A stretch of DNA of 64,000 nucleotides. Source: Oscillibacter sp. GTDB lineage: Bacteria > Bacillota > Clostridia > Oscillospirales > Oscillospiraceae. How positions within the stretch are numbered: the stretch's first letter is position 1; each line of letters begins with the position of its first letter. The notes under the pieces are model-generated. The model ran no database searches, was not told where the DNA came from, and saw only the letters and a program-made list of their open reading frames with translations. A program made the translations under genes and the position numbers. Shown here piece after piece: positions 58,671-64,000 of this stretch. The stretch is from the NCBI GenBank assembly GCA_014799925.1, contig JAAVHC010000073.1, forward strand, positions 1-64,000. Direction: 5' to 3'.

Positions 58671-58845
58671 CTTCTTCTATATTGATTTCCCCAACCTTAT
58701 GCTCAAAGGCGCTGATGCGGGCTTTGATCATCTGCTCCAGTTCCTTATTCTTTGTCCGTCCGTTATATGCCGCAATGTAACCAAATTTTTCCAGCATTTC
58801 GTGCGGTATGCGCAGAGTGAACCGCGCCAGCTCATCCTTCGCCAT
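58660..58845 (-). CDS. Arc-like ribbon-helix-helix regulator
   Basis: The 61-residue protein from MAKDELARFTLRIPHEMLEKFGYIAAYNGRTKNKELEQMIKARISAFE has the Arc/CopG layout: a beta strand (RFTLRIP), two helices and the NGRTKN turn. It ends with an acidic tail. AAAGGAG lies before the ATG at 58845. The divergent spacer contains three TGACGC/GCGTCA words, the likely binding sites. It probably controls itself and the 54-codon gene facing away. Confidence 0.82.
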   Translation of the reverse strand: MAKDELARFTLRIPHEMLEKFGYIAAYNGRTKNKELEQMIKARISAFEHKVGEINIEEAED

Positions 58846-58868
58846 AAAAACACTCCTTTGACTACCTA

Positions 58869-58926
58869 TTGACATCATTGTAGCGTCATGGTATCATTAA
58901 GTGAAAGTTTGACGCAAAATTGACGC
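58869..58926 (+). promoter_or_regulatory. Promoter with TGACGC operator words in the divergent spacer
   Basis: TTGACA (58869-58874) and TATCAT (58892-58897) are 17 bp apart, reading toward the 54-codon gene. GCGTCA lies between them (58883-58888), and TGACGC occurs at 58910-58915 and 58921-58926, 11 bp apart, about one helical turn. This suits binding of ribbon-helix-helix dimers. Confidence 0.7.
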
Positions 58927-58948
58927 AATTTGAAATGGAGGATATTTT

Positions 58949-59113
58949 ATGGGCAATTATAAAAAAGCGTACGCTCTTCTGCTGGGTGAGATAGACAAGG
59001 CGCTGACTCTTCTCGATACGGACAATCTTCTGGAATTTGACCATGTCCGTGAGATATTGCTTCATGCCGTGCAGAATGCGGAGGAAATATTTGTGGGTGA
59101 CGAAAACTATTGA
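58949..59113 (+). CDS. Unrecognised 54-residue protein facing the ribbon-helix-helix gene
   Basis: The frame reads MGNYKKAYALLLGEIDKALT, LLDTDNLLEFDHVREILLHA, VQNAEEIFVGDENY, then TGA. GGAGG lies 7 bp before the ATG and a good promoter is 50 bp upstream, so I regard it as a real gene. It is predicted to be two acidic amphipathic helices and has no membrane segment. The repressor-like neighbour suggests joint control. I cannot name a family; an antitoxin-like or phage-type small regulator is possible but unsupported. Confidence 0.7.
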   Translation: MGNYKKAYALLLGEIDKALTLLDTDNLLEFDHVREILLHAVQNAEEIFVGDENY

Positions 59114-59138
59114 AATTTCCCCGAACGTTCATAATTTG

Positions 59139-59276
59139 TTTACATGGCGTACATGATTTCTTATTATTCATAGGATAATATCATAATCAGCAAAGGGGTA
59201 ACACCCGATGCGATTTCTCCCTCCTAAAACACACAACACACACCAGAAAACCCCGTCGTAAGACGGGGTTTTCTGG
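59139..59276 (+). ncRNA. Candidate short transcript with promoter, 17-codon frame and terminator
   Basis: TTTACA (59139-59144) and TATTAT (59162-59167) are 17 bp apart. About 40 bp later AAGGGG is followed by an ATG that opens MRFLPPKTHNTHQKTPS, whose stop lies in the loop of the terminator hairpin at 59243-59276. The result would be a transcript of roughly 105 nt. It may be a small RNA, a leader peptide or chance. Confidence 0.35.
59243..59276. terminator. Perfect hairpin behind lrgB
   Basis: CCAGAAAACCCCGTC pairs with GACGGGGTTTTCTGG around GTAA, adjoining the lrgB stop codon. The A/T part of the stem works for either strand. Confidence 0.85.
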
Positions 59277-59975
59277 TTATCCGGCGATTTGCGCGAACAG
59301 CGGCGCTGTCACGACGGTCAGCAGTCCGGTAACGACAATGGCCAGACTGCTTGCCGCGCCCTGTATTTCTCCCAGCTGTACGGCTCTGGACGTTCCCGCC
59401 GCGTGGGAGGATGTTCCGATGGCCAGCCCCTGGCTCACCGGGTCCCGCACGCCGAACAGTTTCAGCAGGGGAGGGGCGGCGACCGCCCCGAACAGCCCGG
59501 TCAGCATGATGATTGCCATTGTGATGGCGGGATATCCGCCCAGCTCCTCGCTGAGCCCCTTCCCGATGGCGGTGGTAATGGATTTCGGCAGCAGCGAAAT
59601 GTACTCCGCCGCCTCCATTTTGAACAGGACCAGCATCAGGACGCAGCCCGCCATGTGCGCCAGCACGCCCGCCGCGCATCCGGCCAGTACCGCACCGGCG
59701 TTTTTTTTCAGCAGGGCAAACTGCCTGTACAGCGGGATCGCCAGACAAATGGTAGCCGGCGTCAGAAAGAATTCCAGCACCTGTCCGCCGTTCTGATAGA
59801 AGACCTCGTACTCCGTTCCGGTCCCCAGCAGTACCGCTCCGCAGAACAGCGTGGCGAACAGCAGGGGATTGCAGAGCTCTTTTCCCATCCGCCTGTTGAT
59901 GACCCGCGCCAGCTGATAGCTTCCCATGGCCATCAGCAGTCCGAAACAGGAGCATCCCGCGAAGATCTCACTCAT
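59277..59975 (-). CDS. lrgB: LrgB/CidB-family membrane protein
   Basis: The 232-residue protein has six to seven membrane helices and the LrgB signatures EFFLTPATICLAIPLYRQF, SLLPKSITTAIGKGLSEELGG and IGTSSHAAGTSRAVQLGEIQGAASSLAIV. With LrgA it forms a holin/antiholin-like pair now linked to export of pyruvate and control of autolysis. It overlaps lrgA by 8 bp. Confidence 0.93.
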   Translation of the reverse strand: MSEIFAGCSCFGLLMAMGSYQLARVINRRMGKELCNPLLFATLFCGAVLLGTGTEYEVFYQNGGQVLEFFLTPATICLAIPLYRQFALLKKNAGAVLAGCAAGVLAHMAGCVLMLVLFKMEAAEYISLLPKSITTAIGKGLSEELGGYPAITMAIIMLTGLFGAVAAPPLLKLFGVRDPVSQGLAIGTSSHAAGTSRAVQLGEIQGAASSLAIVVTGLLTVVTAPLFAQIAG

Positions 59976-60327
59976 GCCCCTTCTCCTTTCTGCGGATCAT
60001 CCACTGGGAGACCCGGCCGGTTATGATCATTACCGCCGTCGTTCCCGCGAATCCCATGACGAGCACCGGCAGCAGCATTCCCTGAATGGTGTCCAGTACC
60101 GTGAGGAAGCTGACCGAGGCCGGGACCAGCAGCAGCGGCATCAGCTCCAGCAGCAGCCCGCCCACGTTTTCGATCTGCTCCAGCCGCAGGAGCCCCGCTT
60201 TCAGCAGGGAAAACAGCAGGATCAGTCCATAGATGCTTGCCGGGACCGGGAGCGGCACGAAATACTTGATAATCTCCGCGGCGAAGGTGATCCCGGCGAT
60301 AATAATTGCCTCATGTAAATATTTCAT
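59968..60327 (-). CDS. lrgA: LrgA/CidA-family membrane protein
   Basis: From MKYLHEAIIIAGITFAAEIIKYFVPLPVPASIYGLILLFSLL the 119-residue protein has four membrane helices and the LrgA pattern: VPLPVPASIYGL, then LLLELMPLLLVPASVSFL. AGG-rich sequence precedes the ATG at 60327. The longer open frame upstream reads through the AlaX-like gene in another phase and is rejected. It lies 8 bp after the AlaX-like gene. Confidence 0.9.
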   Translation of the reverse strand: MKYLHEAIIIAGITFAAEIIKYFVPLPVPASIYGLILLFSLLKAGLLRLEQIENVGGLLLELMPLLLVPASVSFLTVLDTIQGMLLPVLVMGFAGTTAVMIITGRVSQWMIRRKEKGHE

Positions 60328-60335
60328 CCTGTCCC

Positions 60336-61475
60336 TCAATGAAAAAAGTCCTGGATTTCCTGCCGGGCGGCCCGGACGCTGCCCTGGACAAATTCCGGTT
60401 TTCCGCCGCCCCGTCCGTTGAGCGCGGCGTTCAGCTCCTTCGCCAGTCCCCGCAGATCCCCGCCGTCCTGGGCGATGGCGTACTGGTACGCCCCGTCCGC
60501 TCCCGCGAACACGGCGCACCGTCCCAGGCATCTGTCCTTCACCATGCCGCACAGCTTCCGCAGGGAATCGGCGGACATGGTTCCCTCAATGAGCAGCGTG
60601 TCGCCTATTCCGGCCAGCGCCTCCGCTTTTCTGGCAAAGTCGCTCTCCTCCAGTTCCGCCACACGGCCCCGGAGGGTGTACGTCTCTTTTTGCAGCCTCT
60701 CCACGGCGGCCGCGGTTTCTCCCGGCCTGGCGGACAGCAGCTGGGAAACTCTGGTGTTCTGTCCGGCGACGGCATTCATCCAGCGCAGGGCGCGGGCCCC
60801 GGCGGCCATTTCGATACGCACGCCGTCCCGGAATTTCTGGCAGGAGATCAGCTTTACCATCCCCACCTGGCCGCTGCTGTTTACGTGGGTCCCGCAGCAG
60901 GCGCAGCAGTCCGCCTCCGGCCAGCGCACGATCCGGACCTGTCCCGTCAGCGCCTTTTTGCTGCGGTATTCCAGTTGTTCCAGCCGGGCGGAGGACGGGT
61001 AATCAAATTGTATCGGATGATCCTCCCAGATATACCGGTTCGCCAGGTTTTCCACCATTTCCACGTCATTTGTGGATAACGCGGCGTTAAAGTCGATGGT
61101 CACCAGCTCGTGCCCGATGTGAAAGCCCACGTTGTCGCAGCCAAATCTTCCGCACAGGATTCCGCTGACGATGTGCTCTCCGCTGTGCTGCTGCATGAAG
61201 TCGAACCGTCTTTCCCAGTCGATCGTGCCATCCACGACCGCGCCGATATCCACTTTTCCGTCGCAGAAGTGGAAAACTTCTCCGTCCTTTTCCCGCGCGT
61301 CAAGGACCGTCACGCCGCCCAGCGTCCCGTGGTCCGCCGGCTGGCCGCCGCCCTCCGGATAGAAGGCGGTGCGGTCCAGCGTCACCGCCCAGCGGTCCTT
61401 TTCCTGGGTGCAGGAGGTGACCACGGCGGTGAACGTCCGCATCATGGAATCCTGGTAATATAATTTTTCTGTCAT
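60336..61475 (-). CDS. AlaX-type aminoacyl-tRNA editing protein
   Basis: The 379-residue protein removes wrongly attached amino acids (serine or glycine on tRNA-Ala) in trans. It has the AlaRS editing domain: AFYPEGGGQPADHG, the metal-binding FMQQHSGEHIVSG, and the second metal motif CCACCGTHVNSSGQVG. A coiled coil follows and then a DHHA1-like C-terminal domain (GRCAVFAGADGAYQYAIAQ...GGGKPEFVQGSV). The length corresponds to the long AlaX form. It precedes lrgAB by 8 bp, although no functional link is known. Confidence 0.92.
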   Translation of the reverse strand: MTEKLYYQDSMMRTFTAVVTSCTQEKDRWAVTLDRTAFYPEGGGQPADHGTLGGVTVLDAREKDGEVFHFCDGKVDIGAVVDGTIDWERRFDFMQQHSGEHIVSGILCGRFGCDNVGFHIGHELVTIDFNAALSTNDVEMVENLANRYIWEDHPIQFDYPSSARLEQLEYRSKKALTGQVRIVRWPEADCCACCGTHVNSSGQVGMVKLISCQKFRDGVRIEMAAGARALRWMNAVAGQNTRVSQLLSARPGETAAAVERLQKETYTLRGRVAELEESDFARKAEALAGIGDTLLIEGTMSADSLRKLCGMVKDRCLGRCAVFAGADGAYQYAIAQDGGDLRGLAKELNAALNGRGGGKPEFVQGSVRAARQEIQDFFH

Positions 61476-61494
61476 GGGACAAAACGTCCTTTCT

Positions 61495-61530
61495 TATTAC
61501 TTCGGCGATTCAATAATCGCCGAAGTAATA
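61495..61530 (-). repeat. Hairpin upstream of the AlaX-like gene
   Basis: TATTACTTCGGCGATT pairs with AATCGCCGAAGTAATA around CAAT. It shares the ATTACTTC/GAAGTAAT ends with the hairpin at 61589-61623, 60 bp away. It could be the terminator of the upstream GH3 gene on the minus strand. Confidence 0.6.
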
Positions 61531-61588
61531 ACATATGATTAAATGCCGTTTTGCTCGTCCCTTGCGGGACAACCGCAAAACATGGCAC

Positions 61589-61623
61589 ATATTACTTCCG
61601 ACCTTTCAGCTCGGAAGTAATAT
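61589..61623 (-). terminator. Hairpin adjoining the GH3 stop codon
   Basis: ATATTACTTCCGA pairs with TCGGAAGTAATAT, directly after the stop codon of the GH3 gene. A near copy follows gpr at 11406-11440. Confidence 0.6.
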
Positions 61624-62907
61624 TCACTGAATCAGCCCCAGGTCATACTTCCAGCCCAGAACCCGGCGGACGGCGGCGTCCACCGTGGATTCCTGGATGA
61701 TGCCTGTCTGGATCGCGTCTATGACCAGGGGGATCTGCGTCTCAAAATCCGTGGTGACGATCATGTCGTTGCCGGCCAGAACCGCCAGGACGGCTGCGGA
61801 GCCGTCTTTCGCGTAGGCCTTCACCGCGTTCATGGCCAGGTCGTCGGTGAGGATCACGCCCTCAAAGCCCAGCTCCTCCCGGAGGATGCGGTGGACCTCC
61901 GGGGAGAGGGAGGCGGGGAAGTTTTCGTCCATGCACTTGACCACGTTATGGCTGACCAGAACGGCCCCGGCCCCGGCTTTGATGCCGGCCTGAAAGGGCA
62001 GGAAATCCTCCGCGGCAAACTGCTCATAGGGCCGCTCGTCGATGGCGATGCCGGTATGGGTGTCCGCGTTGTTCCCGTAGCCGGGGAAGTGCTTGAGGAC
62101 ACAGCCGATATGGTAGAGAGGGCCGTCCGGAGTCCCGTCCTGAATGTCCCGGACAGCGGCCTTTCCCGCTTCTGACACCACAAATTCCACATATACCGCG
62201 GTCATTTTGGCGTCCTGGCCGAAGGCGCGGTCATAGATGAAGTCCGCCGGGTCGGTGGATACATCCGCTACAGGAGCGAAGTTGACGTTGATGCCATAGG
62301 AGAGAAGATCCCTGTTTTTATAGATGGCGTCATCTCCGATGGCAGTCCACTTGTTTTCCGCAAACAGCTTTTGAGGCGATTTGCACTTCTCCTTAAACAG
62401 GTTTGGATTCCGGCTGGCCCGGACGACGGCGCCGCCCTCCTCGTCCACGCCGATGAAGAGGGGAATGGCGGACGCTTCCTGATAACTGTCCAGCCTGCTC
62501 ATGAATGCCTCGGCCGTCAGCCATCCACCGAAGATGTCCTTAAAATCTCTGGTAAACAGAAGATAGCCTCCCAAGCGATAGGCGCTGATCTTTTCTTTGG
62601 CATTGACCGCCGGGCAGCGAACGAAAAACATCTGGCCCACCTTTTCCTCCAGTGTCATGGAAGCGAGAAGAGTTTCAACGGCCAGTTCCCTGGGGTCCGA
62701 TTCCAGTTCCGGCTCTGGTTCCGCCTCCGGCCGGGGGTCCGGAGCAGCGGACGCACCGGGTTCCATATCCGGGACGGCAGGGAGGATCATCCCGGCATCC
62801 GGCGGCTCCGGTTCCGGAGCCGCCGGCGTCTCCTCCCGTCGTGCGCAGGCGCACAGCAGGAGGAGAAGAACGAATCCAAACAGTAAAGATTTCAGAAAAG
62901 CTTTCAT
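61624..62907 (-). CDS. nagZ: GH3-family beta-N-acetylhexosaminidase lipoprotein
   Basis: From MKAFLKSLLFGFVLLLLLCAC the 427-residue protein has a lipoprotein signal (Cys about 21), a Pro/Glu/Ala-rich spacer to about 70, and a GH3 barrel. The barrel has FVRCPAVNAKEKI, FIGVDEEGGAVVR, INVNFAPVADVS, CVLKHFPGYGNNADTHTG with the Asp/His pair typical of NagZ-like enzymes, and the nucleophile in GVILTDDLAMNAV. It should remove GlcNAc from muropeptides at the cell surface; the nagA gene at 17.2 kb would use the product. The start at 62907 is the Met before the signal; the longer frame runs through repeat DNA. Confidence 0.88.
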   Translation of the reverse strand: MKAFLKSLLFGFVLLLLLCACARREETPAAPEPEPPDAGMILPAVPDMEPGASAAPDPRPEAEPEPELESDPRELAVETLLASMTLEEKVGQMFFVRCPAVNAKEKISAYRLGGYLLFTRDFKDIFGGWLTAEAFMSRLDSYQEASAIPLFIGVDEEGGAVVRASRNPNLFKEKCKSPQKLFAENKWTAIGDDAIYKNRDLLSYGINVNFAPVADVSTDPADFIYDRAFGQDAKMTAVYVEFVVSEAGKAAVRDIQDGTPDGPLYHIGCVLKHFPGYGNNADTHTGIAIDERPYEQFAAEDFLPFQAGIKAGAGAVLVSHNVVKCMDENFPASLSPEVHRILREELGFEGVILTDDLAMNAVKAYAKDGSAAVLAVLAGNDMIVTTDFETQIPLVIDAIQTGIIQESTVDAAVRRVLGWKYDLGLIQ

Positions 62908-63199
62908 ATAGCAACCAAGTCCTTTAGACGGGCCCTCCAGCGTGGAGTAATCCACGCGGCCGACGATAGACCGCTGCTTACCGCGCAAAGCGAACGCTTT
63001 GCGCCCGGGCAGTCTCCCTTCACAAAAGAGGCCCATCTGGAGCAGGCACCCCGTGGGACGTCATTGTGCCTGCGGCCCAACGACTGTCCCGGAAGTGTCG
63101 CTGCGCGCCGCTTCCTATGGCCCATCGGGCGAATAAAAAGTTTTTCTTTTGATACTTTTCTTTGTTCACAAAGAAAAGTATGATAACCAATTCCCCAAA
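62908..63199. repeat. Spacer with a family A fragment and the second 66-nt hairpin repeat
   Basis: Positions 63060-63113 (GTCATTGTGCCTGCGGCCCA, ACGACTGTCCCGGAAGTGT) resemble the internal segment of family A copies 1 and 3. Positions 63117-63182 match 43844-43909. On the minus strand the hairpin lies 18 bp past the aspS stop. The upstream part (62940-63020) is GC-rich with AAGCGAACGCTT and GCGCAAAGC words but no gene. Confidence 0.7.
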
Positions 63200-64000
63200 T
63201 TACTCCTCTTCCACCGCAGTCACAGCGATGTGCAGCTCGTCCAGCTGCTTCTGTTCGACGGCGGAGGGCGCGTTCATCATCAGATCCTGGGCGTTTTTGT
63301 TCATGGGGAAGGGGATGATTTCCCGAATGGAGTCCTCTCCGGCCAGGAGCATGACCATGCGGTCCACGCCCGGCGCGATGCCGGCGTGAGGCGGCGCGCC
63401 GTAGCAGAAAGCGTTATACATTGCCGGGAACTTGCTCTTCACGTCGTCCTCGCCCAGGCGGACCATCTGGAAGGCCTTGACCATGATCTCCGGGTCGTGG
63501 TTCCGGACCGCGCCGGAGCTGAGCTCCACGCCGTTGCACACCAGGTCGTACTGGAAGGCCGTAATGCTCAGGGGGTCGATTTCCCCGGCAATGGCCTTCT
63601 CCAGAATTTCCTTTCCGCCGTTGGGCATGGAGAACGGGTTGTGGCAGAACTCCAGCTCGCCGCTCTCCTCGCCTATCTCATACATGGGGAAGTCCACGAT
63701 CCAGCAGAACTCATAGCGCTCCTTATCGAAGTGGTTGGGGCACAGCGCGCCCAGCTTGCCGCGGAGCACGCCGGCGGTCTTCTGGGCCGCGCCCCGCTTC
63801 CCGCTGGTGAGTCCCACAAAGCAGTTGGGGGTCAGTCCCAGCTTCTCAATCAGCTCATCCTTCTTGTCCGCCACAAACTTGGAGATTCCGCCAACGATCT
63901 CGCCCTTCTCATCCAGCCGGAACCAGTACGCCTTCTCACCCGCCTGGACCTCCACGTCGGCGCACAGCTTGTCGATCTGCTTTCTGGTGGCGGAGAAGTC
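63200..64000 (-). CDS. aspS: Aspartyl-tRNA synthetase, 3' part (gene continues past the window edge)
   Basis: The frame is open to the last base of the window; the visible 266 or so residues are the C-terminal half of the class II enzyme. It shows WIVDFPMYE, LEFCHNPFSMP, DLVCNGVELSSGAVRNHDPEIMVKAFQ, and motif 3 PPHAGIAPGVDRMVMLLAGEDSIREIIPFPMNKNAQDLMMNAPS. The GAD-type insertion appears at the upstream end (SGKRGAAQKTAGVLRGKLG), as in bacterial-type enzymes. The N-terminal anticodon-binding domain lies outside. A hairpin repeat at 63117-63182 probably ends the transcript. Confidence 0.95.
   Translation of the reverse strand, partial: DFSATRKQIDKLCADVEVQAGEKAYWFRLDEKGEIVGGISKFVADKKDELIEKLGLTPNCFVGLTSGKRGAAQKTAGVLRGKLGALCPNHFDKERYEFCWIVDFPMYEIGEESGELEFCHNPFSMPNGGKEILEKAIAGEIDPLSITAFQYDLVCNGVELSSGAVRNHDPEIMVKAFQMVRLGEDDVKSKFPAMYNAFCYGAPPHAGIAPGVDRMVMLLAGEDSIREIIPFPMNKNAQDLMMNAPSAVEQKQLDELHIAVTAVEEE

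Noticed and set aside
60328..60552. N-terminal extension of the lrgA frame
   Set aside because: It overlaps the AlaX-like gene out of phase and is Arg/Gly-rich without a ribosome site.
1..64000. CRISPR arrays, tRNA or rRNA genes, prophage, insertion sequences with transposase
   Set aside because: I saw no regularly spaced identical repeats, no tRNA-like folds, no rRNA segments and no transposase or integrase gene in the window.

Overview
The window is a roughly 60% GC chromosomal segment from an endospore-forming Clostridia bacterium. The high GC, the sporulation genes (gpr, spoIIP, yabP, yabQ), the Gram-positive division genes (sepF, divIVA, divIC) and the selenium-type xanthine dehydrogenase cluster suggest Oscillospirales (the Oscillibacter/Flavonifractor/Lawsonibacter neighbourhood). 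This placement comes from gene content, not from a database match. The segment contains the replication origin: rpmH and dnaA diverge, and seven DnaA-box-like 9-mers lie between dnaA and dnaN (48533-48711).

Left part, 0.3-18.7 kb: an XpaC-like membrane protein and a DUF896 protein; ylmH with an ABC exporter; a methyltransferase; an MFS sugar-type transporter; a glycerophosphodiester phosphodiesterase; a low-GC flavin-reductase-like gene; rpsT and gpr diverging; an LTA-synthase-like sulfatase; a Noc/ParB-type protein; an XRE/DUF6442 pair with a clear operator; pgi; and nagA. Middle part, 18.8-30.2 kb: mutL-miaA-hfq, an HlyD-like protein, then ylmE-sepF-divIVA; a HAD phosphatase; a DUF4349 lipoprotein; and a PadR/DUF2812 pair. 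From 38.1 down to 30.2 kb on the minus strand lies a molybdenum hydroxylase locus: a MobA-like/ModE-HTH fusion protein, a three-subunit xanthine-dehydrogenase-type enzyme, a single-chain enzyme with a fused 2Fe-2S domain, and an odd TIM-barrel-like protein. Then come hup-rqcP-yabP-yabQ-divIC, spoIIP, and a MocR regulator facing an ECF S component (probably vitamin B6 uptake).

Origin part, 43.9-58.6 kb: rpmH-rnpA-yidD-yidC-jag run leftward, and dnaA-dnaN-yaaA-recF-remB-(PH domain)-gyrB-gyrA-SHOCT-(papain-like protein)-rnhA run rightward. The right end holds a ribbon-helix-helix repressor facing a 54-codon gene, lrgAB, an AlaX-type editing protein, a GH3 lipoprotein and the 3' part of aspS.

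The most unusual signal is between the genes. Several families of dispersed, hairpin-rich, non-coding repeats occupy the spacers. Family A is about 0.5 kb, has double-hairpin inverted ends and a conserved core, and occurs at 2.1, 25.8 and 51.3 kb with a fragment at 63.1 kb. Family B is a MITE-like element of about 190 bp at 6.3 kb, with relatives at 36.9 kb and 0.1 kb. Family C is a 61-bp unit occurring three times at exactly the same length. A 66-nt hairpin unit sits behind both jag and aspS. A shared TACTTTT/AAAAGTA hairpin links several of these families.
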